A DNA stretch of 64,000 nucleotides from Pelagihabitans pacificus (GCF_009371985.2 NZ_VIKU02000004.1:248001-312000), one strand, 5' to 3'. Shown: positions 1-8,416, counted from the first letter of the stretch. Notes: generated by a model from the sequence alone, not told the origin. A program made the numbers and translations.

Positions 1-56
1 AGGAAATTGAGGGGGAGTTAAACTGAAAAACGCGCAATAATTTCATCCGATTAACA

Positions 57-755
57 ATGCTAAAAATGAAGAAATTCAATAGTCTATATCGGCTGAGTGC
101 TAAAATACAAAATCAATTATTCAGGCGAAAGAACAATTCTAAATGGTTGTTGGCCAGTATTGTTCTACTATTGCTGTTGCCGATTCTAATACAGCTTTAT
201 CCAGATTATCGAGTTATCCTTTTCCAAATTGCATTGTCTTTGTTTGTGTTTACAGGAATCCAACTCATCTCGAATACCTTAAAACATTTCGTTGCGGGTA
301 TAACAATTGGGGTGATAGCAATATTTTTTATCTGGTTGGGAGCGGAAAATTCAACTGGTTTTTTTATAAAACTGGCTAGGACCCTATCTGCAAGCTTATT
401 TCTTCTCTTCTTGGGATACCGGCTCTCTACTATTATCGGAAGGAGCAAAAAGATAACGCTGAATATAATTGCTGCGGCAGTTTCAGGGTATTTTTTAATC
501 GGACTCTTCGGGGGTCAATTGTGTCAGCTATTGAATCTGATTTTCCCCAAGTCTTTTACTATAATTGACAACGGCTACTATCTGTACGGCCTTACTTACT
601 ATTCCTTTACCACATTGACTTCACTTGGTTTTGGGGATATTCTACCTGTGAGCCCACCAGCACAATCCGTTTCATTATTGATCGCCATTGCGGGCCAGCT
701 CTATCTTACTATACTAGTAGCTATTTTGGTTGGCAAATATCTTATTCAAGATTGA
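57..755 (+). CDS. Potassium-channel-like membrane protein
   Basis: Predicted ion-channel subunit of the inner membrane, 232 aa. The N-terminus is short and basic. About five hydrophobic segments follow, and near residues 183-198 there is a pore loop reading TTLTSLGFGDILP. Its T-x-GFGD core matches the K+-channel selectivity filter (usual form TxGYGD or TxGFGD), and a final membrane helix comes after it. This is the 2TM/6TM K+-channel pore layout. No cytoplasmic RCK/TrkA-N ligand domain is present, because the protein ends 40 residues after the filter. Two in-frame ATGs (57 and 66) are both possible starts and neither has a Shine-Dalgarno sequence, which is normal in this phylum. Gating and true selectivity cannot be read from the sequence. 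It stands alone, 146 bp before the next gene. Confidence 0.75.
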   Translation: MLKMKKFNSLYRLSAKIQNQLFRRKNNSKWLLASIVLLLLLPILIQLYPDYRVILFQIALSLFVFTGIQLISNTLKHFVAGITIGVIAIFFIWLGAENSTGFFIKLARTLSASLFLLFLGYRLSTIIGRSKKITLNIIAAAVSGYFLIGLFGGQLCQLLNLIFPKSFTIIDNGYYLYGLTYYSFTTLTSLGFGDILPVSPPAQSVSLLIAIAGQLYLTILVAILVGKYLIQD

Positions 756-901
756 AAACTCAGCGCCATCTAAGGTTTCAATGTCATACTTCATAAACGT
801 TCGGAAATCAAAAGAGCACTTTAGGAAACTCGTGCAAGTAAATCGATTGTCCCCCATCTAGTTTTACCTCATAATTGATTGAATCCAAGATTTTTTTGAA
901 A

Positions 902-1690
902 ATGAAACAAGCAAAGAAAATAAAGTACCTCGCAATCTTGTTGCTAATGGCCTTTACACAGGTCATGTCTCAGTTGACCGAGGAGGAGTTGGCTAAAATC
1001 GCCCAGAACCCCTTAGCAAATATCATAAGTGTTCCGTTTCAGAACAACACCAATTTTGGAATAGGTCCTTTTGACAGAACACAGAATACCCTGAACATTC
1101 AACCGGTTATTCCCTTGGCAGAGGGTAAATTCATTATTCGAGCTATTCTTCCCATTATAAATCAACCCAATATCCTATCCGAGACAGGAAATTATAATGG
1201 GATAGGCGATATTTCGCTATCGGCATTCTACACAAACAATAAAGGAAAAATTAATTGGGGCGCAGGTCCAATAATCAACCTTCCTACGGCAGGAGAAAAT
1301 CTTGGTATTAAGGAATGGGGTGTTGGTCCATCCATTGTCGGGGTAATAAAACCTGGGAGTTGGGTAATAGGTGTTTTGATAAATAATGTTTGGTCCTTGG
1401 AAAGTGACCTATCGGCATTTACGTTTCAACCTTTCATCAACTTTAACCTGCCAAACGGTTACTACTTAAGCACCTCCCCAAAAGTTACCGCAAACTGGCA
1501 AGCCGACTCTGGAAACAAATGGACCATTCCTATAGGTCTTGCATTCGGAAAACTTATCAAACCCAAAGGGTTTTTACCCTTCAATATACAAGGTGGGGCA
1601 TATTACAATTTAGAGAAACCCGAGTTTACCGGAGCAGAGTGGCAACTGCGAGTTGCCATCACTGCACTAATACCCAAAGCAATATTTTAG
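902..1690 (+). CDS. Outer-membrane beta-barrel protein of unknown substrate
   Basis: Exported protein of 262 aa. The chosen ATG gives a clean signal peptide (KYLAILLLMAFTQVMSQ); an upstream in-frame TTG at 875 would bury it. The mature part has alternating hydrophobic/polar strands (INWGAGPIINLP, WVIGVLINNVWSL, YYLSTSPKVTANWQ) and ends in an aliphatic/aromatic terminus, as expected for a barrel. Proteins that look like this are often annotated as neuromedin U or putative transporters; no substrate can be assigned. It opens a compact + strand run with the sulfatase (41 bp gap) and two further barrel proteins, so it may let the sulfatase substrate or product cross the outer membrane. That role is inference from position. 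Confidence 0.6.
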   Translation: MKQAKKIKYLAILLLMAFTQVMSQLTEEELAKIAQNPLANIISVPFQNNTNFGIGPFDRTQNTLNIQPVIPLAEGKFIIRAILPIINQPNILSETGNYNGIGDISLSAFYTNNKGKINWGAGPIINLPTAGENLGIKEWGVGPSIVGVIKPGSWVIGVLINNVWSLESDLSAFTFQPFINFNLPNGYYLSTSPKVTANWQADSGNKWTIPIGLAFGKLIKPKGFLPFNIQGGAYYNLEKPEFTGAEWQLRVAITALIPKAIF

Positions 1691-1731
1691 AAAAACCCCA
1701 AACCAATTTATAAAACTTAAAACGTGCAAAA

Positions 1732-3486
1732 ATGAAAACAGTAAGATATTATCAAATTTTGTTTGCCTTTTTTGGGTTGTGCATCAATAGCTTGTTGGCA
1801 CAGGATGCAACCAAGGAAAGGCCGAACTTCATCGTCATCGTTGCGGATGATATGGGTTTTTCCGATATGGGCGCCTTTGGAGGGGAAATCAACACCCCTA
1901 ATTTGGACAAACTCGCATTGGAAGGCGTACGTTACACCAACTTTTATGTGGCCCCAACCTGTTCACCGACACGTTCCATGCTTTTGACTGGAATAGACAA
2001 TCATTTGGTCGGCTTGGGAAATATGTATGAATATCCCGCGCCAAATCAGCTCAATGAAAAGGGGTATGAAGGCTATCTTACCAAGGATGTCCCCACTATT
2101 TCAGAAATACTAAAGAACAACGGCTACCATACGTATATGGCAGGTAAATGGCATCTTGGCAAGGATTCGGAACACATTCCGGCAGCGCAAGGTTTTGAAC
2201 GCTCTTTTTCAATGTTATCAGGTTCGGGAAGCTATTTTTCTTTTAACGGACCGGATGAAGATGCCACTCCAAATCATTTTAACGAAGACGGAATCTATCT
2301 TAATAAACTTCCGAAAAACTATTACGCGACTTCCACTTTTACCAATAAGATCATATCCTATATCGACGAAAACAAAAATGATGGTAAACCATTCTTTGCC
2401 TATTTAGCACATCAGGCCCCGCATGACCCTTTGATGGCCCCGGAAAAGTACTTGCGAAAGTATAAAGGTGTATTCGATAAGGGTTGGGATGTGCTTAGGG
2501 ATGACCGACTCAAAAAAATGGTCGAACTGGGCATTCTATCCGAAAAAACCGAGATGGGTGAACGCCTTTGGTATGTTCCGGGATTTGACAAGCTCAAGCC
2601 ACTCACTCAGGTTGTAACCGCCCGTAAAATGGAAGTCTACGCCGCCGTTTTGGATTATATGGATATGGAAATCGGGCGGTTGATGAAATACCTTAAAGAC
2701 AATGATTTGAGAAAGAATACCTATATCGTCTTTTTCTCAGATAATGGTCCAGATGTCAATGATAAATCTTCGACCTATCGAAAATATCCGGCCACAGCTG
2801 CCGCCAATTGGATGGCCAAGACCTACAGGCATGGTTTTGAAAATTGGGGTAGAGCCGAATCTTTTACTGCCTACGGCCCTTCTTGGGCGCAAGTATCCAC
2901 TGCACCCTTTTATGGATTCAAATACACGACCTACGAAGGAGGTATACGCTCGCCTTTGATAGTAGTCACACCAGATAAAAAGGGAGCAGGCCAAATCAAT
3001 ACGGAAGGCATTATGCATGTGAAAGATATTGCACCAACCTTTTTGGAGCTTGCCGGAATCGAACAACCAAAAATCTACAAAGGAGTCAAGGTTTTACCGA
3101 TGCAAGGGAAATCTTGGGTACAAACGATCCGAGGAGAGAATACCTCCCCAAGAACGGAAACCGATTATTTAGGCACAGAACTTTGGAATGCCAAATCAAT
3201 TCGAAAAGGGAAATGGAAGATTGTAAATGTACCCGTTCCCATAGGGACAGGGGAATGGCAACTTTATGATATTGAAAATGACCCCGGTGAACGCGCAGAT
3301 TTAGCTGAACAAAACCCCGAAAAGCTGGAAGAGCTAATAAATGATTGGAATTCCTATATGGAGGAAAACAATGTCATTTTACCTAACCGGACCACTTATG
3401 ACGGAATGGCAGATAAACTTCCTCCGAGACCACCTGTATACGATCCCGACTTCGGTCGAGGTAGTGAAAAAATAGAGGATAACTAA
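1732..3486 (+). CDS. Arylsulfatase (type I, formylglycine-dependent)
   Basis: Exported sulfatase of 584 aa that should hydrolyse sulfate esters in the periplasm or at the surface. The signal peptide is about residues 1-24 (ends NSLLAQ). The alkaline-phosphatase-like fold starts at NFIVIVADDMG, with metal-binding Asp39/Asp40. The modification motif CSPTR has Cys77 as the residue converted to formylglycine, so a separate maturase is needed; none is in the window. GKWHLG and FFSDNGPD supply the other catalytic and Ca2+-binding residues. The length fits the large AtsA-like arylsulfatases rather than the shorter carbohydrate sulfatases. It sits between outer-membrane protein genes with no SusCD pair or glycoside hydrolase, so this is not a normal polysaccharide locus and the substrate is unclear. 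Confidence 0.93.
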   Translation: MKTVRYYQILFAFFGLCINSLLAQDATKERPNFIVIVADDMGFSDMGAFGGEINTPNLDKLALEGVRYTNFYVAPTCSPTRSMLLTGIDNHLVGLGNMYEYPAPNQLNEKGYEGYLTKDVPTISEILKNNGYHTYMAGKWHLGKDSEHIPAAQGFERSFSMLSGSGSYFSFNGPDEDATPNHFNEDGIYLNKLPKNYYATSTFTNKIISYIDENKNDGKPFFAYLAHQAPHDPLMAPEKYLRKYKGVFDKGWDVLRDDRLKKMVELGILSEKTEMGERLWYVPGFDKLKPLTQVVTARKMEVYAAVLDYMDMEIGRLMKYLKDNDLRKNTYIVFFSDNGPDVNDKSSTYRKYPATAAANWMAKTYRHGFENWGRAESFTAYGPSWAQVSTAPFYGFKYTTYEGGIRSPLIVVTPDKKGAGQINTEGIMHVKDIAPTFLELAGIEQPKIYKGVKVLPMQGKSWVQTIRGENTSPRTETDYLGTELWNAKSIRKGKWKIVNVPVPIGTGEWQLYDIENDPGERADLAEQNPEKLEELINDWNSYMEENNVILPNRTTYDGMADKLPPRPPVYDPDFGRGSEKIEDN

Positions 3487-3500
3487 TCAAAAAGAAGATC

Positions 3501-4493
3501 ATGAAGAAAGCGATAATCATATCAATAATAGTTATTACCACATTCAAAATGCATGCTCAACTGGATGGTCCTAGAACTTATTGGGCCCTTCCGAAAAACT
3601 TGAACATACTGAGTGCACATGTAATCAATGCAAAAGTTAATGCCTCGGTGAATAATTTGAGCTTCGTTAATCCGAGTGTAACCGTCGATAATAATCTATA
3701 TATGCTTAGCTATACTCGAAGTCAACCCCTATTTGGAAGAACTTTTTATTCGACATTGATTCTTCCTGCCGGGAATATTACCGCGGATGTCAATGTGGGC
3801 CTTCAGGGTCCGGCTGCTACTTCCACTACAATATTTCAACACGGTTTTGGGGATATCATTTGGTCCAATACCATTAATTTAATCGGTGCAAAAGGACTTA
3901 TGATCAAGGATTTTGTAAGGCACGAAAACCCGACCTTGGTTTACTTACAAGCCGCTATGACCTTCCCTACGGGGAAGTACGACCCCAGTAATGCTATAAA
4001 TATAGGAAGCAATCAATTCAAGTTTAAGTTGGGCTCACCGATTGTTCAACGGATAGGCCCATGGGTGGAAGGTCAAAGAACGACTTTGGAGCTATTTCCA
4101 TCCTATAATTTAATCTCGAAGAACGATGATTTTCAAGGACAAGAAATCGATCAAAAGGGAGTTTTCGTTCTCGAAGGACATTTGACCAGGGACATCACAA
4201 AAAAGGGATTTCTCTCGCTCGACTATTCCTATATCAACGGCGGAAGTTCTGATTTTATATCAAAGGAAACCGGCGCAATCATTGCGGAACAAGCTGGCCA
4301 AAATGCACACTTGATTGGCGCAACAGTTGGCTTTAATATCAATGACCGTCTCAATCTTTTCTTGACTCATAACCAAACTTTTTCCTCAGGCAATGATAGC
4401 GTATCCCTAGAAGGTACGGTAACCAAGCTGACACTAAGCTGGAGCTTCCACGATTTCCAAGAAAAATTCAAAAGCTATATGGATAGTAATTAA
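3501..4493 (+). CDS. Outer-membrane transporter-like protein (MetA-pathway-type barrel)
   Basis: Exported 330-aa protein, 14 bp after the sulfatase. The signal peptide is residues 1-19 (ends KMHAQ). The mature protein carries many amphipathic strands with the features of the putative phenol-degradation MetA-pathway outer-membrane family (PF13557): FPTGKYDP in the middle, a GPWVEGQRTTLELFPSY segment and a regular strand pattern to the C-terminus. Members are thought to be barrel transporters for hydrophobic or aromatic molecules. An arylsulfatase next to such a barrel suggests uptake or handling of an aromatic or steroid sulfate, but that is inference. Family call moderate, function weak. Confidence 0.6.
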   Translation: MKKAIIISIIVITTFKMHAQLDGPRTYWALPKNLNILSAHVINAKVNASVNNLSFVNPSVTVDNNLYMLSYTRSQPLFGRTFYSTLILPAGNITADVNVGLQGPAATSTTIFQHGFGDIIWSNTINLIGAKGLMIKDFVRHENPTLVYLQAAMTFPTGKYDPSNAINIGSNQFKFKLGSPIVQRIGPWVEGQRTTLELFPSYNLISKNDDFQGQEIDQKGVFVLEGHLTRDITKKGFLSLDYSYINGGSSDFISKETGAIIAEQAGQNAHLIGATVGFNINDRLNLFLTHNQTFSSGNDSVSLEGTVTKLTLSWSFHDFQEKFKSYMDSN

Positions 4494-4516
4494 ATGAGTA
4501 CTAAAAACTACATATC

Positions 4517-5065
4517 ATGAGAACAAAATTTTACCCTTTGAGCGTTGCATTTCTGTTAACTCTTGTAAGCTGTGGCGGTTTAAGGGTTATAAGCGAGCAA
4601 AGTGAAACTGCAGATTTAAACAAGTATAATTTCTATACGCTAACAGATATTGAGCCAGGCTTTTTGCCAGATGTAAATCCTACCCAAAAAGCGCAAATCG
4701 AGAGCGCCATAACTGCTGAAATCGAAAAATTATCCACTGTAAATGGAAATTCTGGTGTAACCGGGCCAGATATTCTAATCAGTTATTTCGTAATAGTGGA
4801 TACCAAACAAGATGTTGATACCTATACCAATTACTACGCTCGTCGTCGATGGCAGTACCAAATAATAGATGTGGATATAAAGGAATATAAGGAAGGCACC
4901 CTGCTACTTGATTTTATAGATGCCAAAACAAATGAAGTGGTATGGCACGGTAGTGCTACAAGTATGGTTACATCAAATTCCATTCAATTGGAAAAGAAAA
5001 TAAACGAGGCAGTAATGGCTTTGTTCGAAAAATACAAAGAAGACCAAAAAAATGAGTCAAAATGA
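4517..5065 (+). CDS. DUF4136-type lipoprotein
   Basis: Small lipoprotein of 182 aa. The lipobox reads TLVSCGG, with Cys19 as the lipidated residue. The pattern that follows (DLNKYNFYTL near residues 33-42, ISAITAEIEKL-like helix, D-I-L-I-S-Y-F, then KEGTLLLDFIDAKTNEVVWHG) is the DUF4136 signature; the LLDFIDAKTNEVVW core is especially typical. Function is unknown for the family. The gene overlaps the next one by four bases (ATGA), so the two are probably translated together, which ties this lipoprotein to the barrel protein downstream. Confidence 0.75.
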   Translation: MRTKFYPLSVAFLLTLVSCGGLRVISEQSETADLNKYNFYTLTDIEPGFLPDVNPTQKAQIESAITAEIEKLSTVNGNSGVTGPDILISYFVIVDTKQDVDTYTNYYARRRWQYQIIDVDIKEYKEGTLLLDFIDAKTNEVVWHGSATSMVTSNSIQLEKKINEAVMALFEKYKEDQKNESK

Positions 5066-5955
5066 AAAAAGAAATTATACTATTCGTCACACTGCTGTTC
5101 ATCATGACTTTGGTAAGGGCACAGGAGGAAGATTTTAACCTAGCGGGATTGAGTTATACGCTAAATCCGGGGGTAGGATTAAAAAACCCGTCAAACCAAC
5201 AACTGAATGACGTCGAAATAAACTTATCAGAATTCAGGGCATTTCTTTTACTACCGTTTCGTCTGAAAAATGATAAGACGATCTTGCTGGCCGGGGTTGA
5301 TTATCTATTTTTAGGGGGACCTCTAGAAGATCTGCCAAATGACAGGAAAGTAGATGCCAATTTACACGCGTTGCGCGTAACTGTAGGGATTAACCAAAAA
5401 CTTGGAGAACAATGGGGATTTCGAGCATTGCTCTCACCAACCTTGGCTTCCGATTTTTCGGGAAATATAAGTTCCGACGCATTCACATTACAGGCATCCG
5501 GGGTCATTCGAAGAATTACCGAACGTGGATTTAAATATGGTTTGGGTGTTGCCTATACCAACGGATTTGGAGAACCCCGAGTAGTACCATTGGCCGAATT
5601 CATCTATAAAAAAGATAATTTTGACGTGTTGGTTTTGGCGCCGGTACAAGCCACTATTAGGTATAGATTGAACAAGTTTATTCTAGGTTTTCGAGTAGAT
5701 TTACAAGGAAACGAATATGCCTTGAATGTAGATAGCAATCTTCCTAATTTGCAACAGGTGGAAAGCGTCAAATTTTCGAGATATAACGTTGGCCCGACTT
5801 TGGCCATGGATATATCGAAGGATATTAGGCTTCAGTTATCAGGCGGACTTTCCCTAAAAAGAAAGCTTACTTCGACCAATGCTGATCAAACGACTGAAGA
5901 CTACGGCTTAGAAAATGGAGCATTTTTTAAAGCTAGCTTTTTACTCGTCAAATAA
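5062..5955 (+). CDS. Outer-membrane barrel protein (DUF6268-like)
   Basis: Exported 297-aa protein starting inside the stop of the DUF4136 gene (ATGA overlap). The signal peptide is residues 1-20 (ends TLVRAQ). The rest is a run of about ten amphipathic strands (LLAGVDYLFLGG, GFRALLSPTLASDFSG, YGLGVAYTNGFGEP, ILGFRVDLQGNEYALN), with the last strand reaching the C-terminus (FFKASFLLVK). That is the usual look of a 10-12-strand outer-membrane barrel; the DUF6268 assignment is from memory and not checked. It is the third barrel-type gene in the sulfatase run. No substrate can be proposed from sequence alone. Confidence 0.55.
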   Translation: MKKEIILFVTLLFIMTLVRAQEEDFNLAGLSYTLNPGVGLKNPSNQQLNDVEINLSEFRAFLLLPFRLKNDKTILLAGVDYLFLGGPLEDLPNDRKVDANLHALRVTVGINQKLGEQWGFRALLSPTLASDFSGNISSDAFTLQASGVIRRITERGFKYGLGVAYTNGFGEPRVVPLAEFIYKKDNFDVLVLAPVQATIRYRLNKFILGFRVDLQGNEYALNVDSNLPNLQQVESVKFSRYNVGPTLAMDISKDIRLQLSGGLSLKRKLTSTNADQTTEDYGLENGAFFKASFLLVK

Positions 5956-5999
5956 AAAGGGTGTAAATCTTTTGTAGCTACATAAGGTATCTTTATAAG

Positions 6000-7109
6000 A
6001 TGGAGGTGCATCCAAAATATAGGCGGTATTTTTCAAGAATCGTGAGTTTTGGACTAATCTGGTTGGTCTTTGGATTGGCCTATAGTTTTGTGGAGTATGG
6101 TATTATGGGGCGGGAGACTATATATCCTGCTACCGGAAACAAATATAACTTCCAAAGTACGCTGCTTTATGCTGGGTTTGGAAGCTTTCTTATGGGACTC
6201 TTGCAAGGATGGATTGAGGTCATCTGGCTCAGAAAACGTTTTGAGAATAAACCTTTTTGGCTTAAGATTATTGTAAAGGGTAGCTTCTATGTTACCCTGA
6301 TTATATTCTTTTTGACATTTGTTGCCATTGCTACCAACATGGAACATTTAAACAGTGGCCCCTTTGACCCTGCTGTTCTAGACAGTCTATATAGATTTAT
6401 AAGAAGATTCTCGTTTTGGAGCATAATTATTTACGTCTCCCTTATTCTCGGAGTCTCGCTGTTCTATTCGGAGGTAAGCGAATATCTGGGATTTGGCGTT
6501 TTGCGTAATTTTTTCATTGGGAAATATCATAGTCCAAAACTGGAAACCCGAATATTTATGTTTCTTGATATGAAATCATCAACTACCATAGCAGAAAAAA
6601 TAGGTCACAAGAAGTTCTTTGACCTGCTTAAAGACTATTATGCCGATATGACCAATGCCATTTTGGAAACCTCGGGTCAAATCTACCAATATGTCGGGGA
6701 TGAGATTGTCATTTCTTGGAATAAAAATGAGGGTTTATATAAAAATAACTGCCTTCAATGCTTTGTAAAGATTTTAAATGCAATCACCGAAAACAAAGAA
6801 AGCTATTTAGAAAAATTTGGTGTCATTCCAGAGTTCAAAGCAGGCTATCATATCGGAGAGGTTACAAGTGGTGAAATAGGAATTCTCAAGAAGGATATTA
6901 TCTACACAGGTGATGTTTTGAATACAACGGCACGTCTTCAGGCGCAGTGTAATAGATATAATGCCAAGGCACTTATTTCTGGGCAGTTGTTGGAAGAATT
7001 GCAAATGGATGATTCCATTTCCTATTCAAAAATTGGCGAATTAGCCCTTCGTGGAAAGTCGGAACTTATAAGCTTGTATAGTTTGGATTTTCAAGACTTA
7101 TTAAGTTAA
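6000..7109 (+). CDS. Membrane class III adenylate/guanylate cyclase
   Basis: Makes a cyclic nucleotide (cAMP or cGMP) from ATP or GTP at the inner membrane; 369 aa. Residues 1-170 contain four membrane segments, roughly 14-32, 53-71, 92-112 and 137-155, with no recognisable sensor domain. The catalytic domain begins at FMFLDMKSST, where Asp190 is the first metal ligand. Asp234 in YVGDE is the second. DVLNTTARLQ, about residue 312 onward, holds the Asn and Arg that stabilise the transition state. All key residues are present, so it should be active as a homodimer. It lies 44 bp after the sulfatase run and may be cotranscribed. A cAMP-type Crp/Fnr regulator with a CRP-like site is 1.3 kb away, which is suggestive but not proof of a circuit. 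Confidence 0.85.
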   Translation: MEVHPKYRRYFSRIVSFGLIWLVFGLAYSFVEYGIMGRETIYPATGNKYNFQSTLLYAGFGSFLMGLLQGWIEVIWLRKRFENKPFWLKIIVKGSFYVTLIIFFLTFVAIATNMEHLNSGPFDPAVLDSLYRFIRRFSFWSIIIYVSLILGVSLFYSEVSEYLGFGVLRNFFIGKYHSPKLETRIFMFLDMKSSTTIAEKIGHKKFFDLLKDYYADMTNAILETSGQIYQYVGDEIVISWNKNEGLYKNNCLQCFVKILNAITENKESYLEKFGVIPEFKAGYHIGEVTSGEIGILKKDIIYTGDVLNTTARLQAQCNRYNAKALISGQLLEELQMDDSISYSKIGELALRGKSELISLYSLDFQDLLS

Positions 7110-7257
7110 GGGATTGTGCCATAATAGGAACGTTTTTTAAGACTTTGCTATTCTTTCCAACCAGTTTTGTTAAACGGCCTATTTATAGAGCGACTTTGGC
7201 CGGGACTGGAATAACTATCATTACAAATGTAGGGTTTGGCAATTTAGCTAGCATTAA

Positions 7258-7283
7258 AACTGCCCCTTTGCCTTGGGGCAGTT
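7258..7283 (-). terminator. Intrinsic terminator of the small-protein operon
   Basis: Perfect 9-bp stem AACTGCCCC/GGGGCAGTT with an 8-nt loop. Read on the minus strand it is followed by TTTAAT, so it most likely ends the minus-strand transcript of the DUF2892 gene. It lies in the 305-bp gap between the cyclase and DUF2892 genes. The stem is nearly the same as the terminator at 8461-8490. Confidence 0.65.
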
Positions 7284-7332
7284 CATTAAATACTATCCTT
7301 TTCATAGCCAACAGTATAATCAAAGAGTCTTG

Positions 7333-7371
7333 AAAACCTTGTTAGCTGCGATCAAAAGCAGTGGTTTTTTT
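7333..7371 (+). terminator. Possible plus-strand terminator in the 7110-7414 gap
   Basis: AAAACC pairs with GGTTTT, with an inner GCTGC/GCAGT pairing, and the stem runs into seven T residues on the plus strand. It would end read-through from the cyclase gene, although it is 220 bp from its stop. The remainder of the 7110-7414 gap shows no convincing gene. Confidence 0.35.
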
Positions 7372-7414
7372 AAAGTATCCAAAACAATGCCATGGGGATT
7401 ACCATAGGGTTCGA

Positions 7415-7636
7415 TTAATTTTTATCACGTACCTCTTTTATCGAACAGGTACTGATTCCGAAAGGCGCATACAGCGGACAAAAGCTGATAAAGCTAGTTA
7501 AAAGGAATACACCCGCTAAGACTAACAACACTATGCCCAAAGTTCCCGTTATGGTTCCTGTAAAATACAACGCTGCGATTATTGCGGCGATGATGAATCG
7601 AATAATTCGATCTGAGTTACCCATGTTTTTTTTCAT
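7415..7636 (-). CDS. Small inner-membrane protein, DUF2892 (YgaP transmembrane-like)
   Basis: A 73-aa protein with a polar N-terminus (NMGNSDRIIR) and two membrane helices (residues 11-32 and 34-56), followed by CPLYAPFGISTC. The R-I-I-R start, two glycine-rich helices and C-P-L-Y-x-x-F/L-G motif are the DUF2892 signature, also found at the C-terminus of the sulfurtransferase YgaP. No rhodanese domain is attached here. Function is unknown in stand-alone form. It follows a 31-aa membrane peptide gene by 11 bp and ends at the terminator 7258-7283. A CRP-type site and a -7 element precede the pair, so it is probably under Crp/Fnr control. Confidence 0.8.
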   Translation of the reverse strand: MKKNMGNSDRIIRFIIAAIIAALYFTGTITGTLGIVLLVLAGVFLLTSFISFCPLYAPFGISTCSIKEVRDKN

Positions 7637-7647
7637 GTCGATATATT

Positions 7648-7743
7648 TTAGTTAGACAATTTTTGAAAGACAAGAACAATACCCGAAACTACTACTATGC
7701 AGATTAGGCACACCCATAAAAATTGGAATACTTTCTTGCTCAT
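7648..7743 (-). CDS. 31-residue single-helix membrane peptide
   Basis: Short open frame of 31 codons plus TAA. It starts MSKKVFQFLW, continues as one strong membrane helix (VCLICIVVVSGIVLVF), and ends QKLSN. The positive-inside start and single helix are what a real small membrane protein looks like. Support comes from context: a TACTTTTG -7 element ends 12 bp before the ATG, a perfect TGTGA-N6-TCACA site is about 42 bp before the expected transcription start, and the DUF2892 gene follows at 11 bp. Small genes like this are easily missed by gene finders. Function unknown. Confidence 0.6.
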   Translation of the reverse strand: MSKKVFQFLWVCLICIVVVSGIVLVFQKLSN

Positions 7744-7755
7744 GTTTCTTTTTAT

Positions 7756-7763
7756 CAAAAGTA
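7756..7763 (-). promoter_or_regulatory. Bacteroidota -7 promoter element (TACTTTTG)
   Basis: On the minus strand this is an exact TAnnTTTG match, 12 bp upstream of the 31-residue gene. No convincing TTTG -33 element is at the usual spacing, which fits a promoter that depends on an activator bound at the neighbouring palindrome. Confidence 0.55.
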
Positions 7764-7783
7764 CTCAGGTAATTTTAGCTGTG

Positions 7784-7801
7784 CTGTGACTGTAGTCACA
7801 G
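7784..7801. promoter_or_regulatory. CRP-type operator TGTGA-N6-TCACA
   Basis: An 18-bp palindrome, CTGTGACTGTAGTCACAG, with perfect 8-bp arms and a 2-bp centre. Its inner 16 bp are exactly the CRP consensus TGTGA-N6-TCACA. It lies right after the stop codon of the Crp/Fnr gene. If transcription starts about 6 bp after the -7 element, its centre falls near -42, the class II activation position. Confidence 0.7.
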
Positions 7802-8416
7802 CTACAAAATTTCAATACCGTTGACATGCTGTTTTACCAATCCTTCAATCTCCAGTTTCTTCATTACTCGACTTATGACTTCTCTTACGGTTCCCAATTC
7901 ATCGGCTAGCTGTTGATGTGATAATTTGAGCGGATTCTCTTCCCTGACCAACGTTTTGGTCTTCAGATGGTCGTACAATCTTTGGTCCATCTTGTTGAAA
8001 AGTACGTGGTGTATCGTATCGAGAAGTTCGCTGTAGCGTTGTTTATATTGTTGAAAGAAAAGTGTATTGATGTCTGGAAATTGCGCTATCCATGTCGAAA
8101 CTTTTGCGACCGGTAATAATAAGGCTGTGGTGTTTTCCTCTGTTTCGGCGAACACTTGACTCGGTTCGTTTTTTATACTGGCCGAAAAAGACATGATACA
8201 ACTTTCATCGGGACGTATGTAGTACAACAAAAGTTCCCTATCCTGATACCGAGTGTACACTTTTATCAAGCCTTTTAGTACTATGGGGATGACTTTTATA
8301 AATTGGCCTTCACGTAGTATTTGGGTGTTCTTTGGAATTTCCTTTAAAATCGATGCCTTTTGTATCCGTTCTACAAGTTCAGGGTTTAGATAGGAAAGCG
8401 ATTTTGAGATATCCAT
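7802..8416 (-). CDS. Crp/Fnr-family transcriptional regulator
   Basis: DNA-binding regulator of 204 aa from the ATG at 8416; an in-frame GTG at 8443 would add nine residues. Residues 15-120 form a cyclic-nucleotide-binding-type beta-roll (ILREGQFIKVIPIVLKGLIKVY). A long dimer helix follows, then a winged helix with HQQLADELGTVREVISRVMK. The recognition helix carries R-E-x-x-S-R, close to CRP's R-E-T-V-G-R, which reads TGTGA. No N-terminal cysteine cluster is present, so it is not an Fe-S oxygen sensor of the FNR kind. Whether it binds cAMP is uncertain, because the classic phosphate-binding RxS motif is not obvious. A matching operator lies immediately downstream. Confidence 0.88.
   Translation of the reverse strand: MDISKSLSYLNPELVERIQKASILKEIPKNTQILREGQFIKVIPIVLKGLIKVYTRYQDRELLLYYIRPDESCIMSFSASIKNEPSQVFAETEENTTALLLPVAKVSTWIAQFPDINTLFFQQYKQRYSELLDTIHHVLFNKMDQRLYDHLKTKTLVREENPLKLSHQQLADELGTVREVISRVMKKLEIEGLVKQHVNGIEIL

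Noticed and set aside
7145-7333. 62-codon plus-strand frame in the gap after the cyclase gene
   Set aside because: It runs through the hairpin at 7258-7283, lacks a promoter or protein-like composition and is probably noise.
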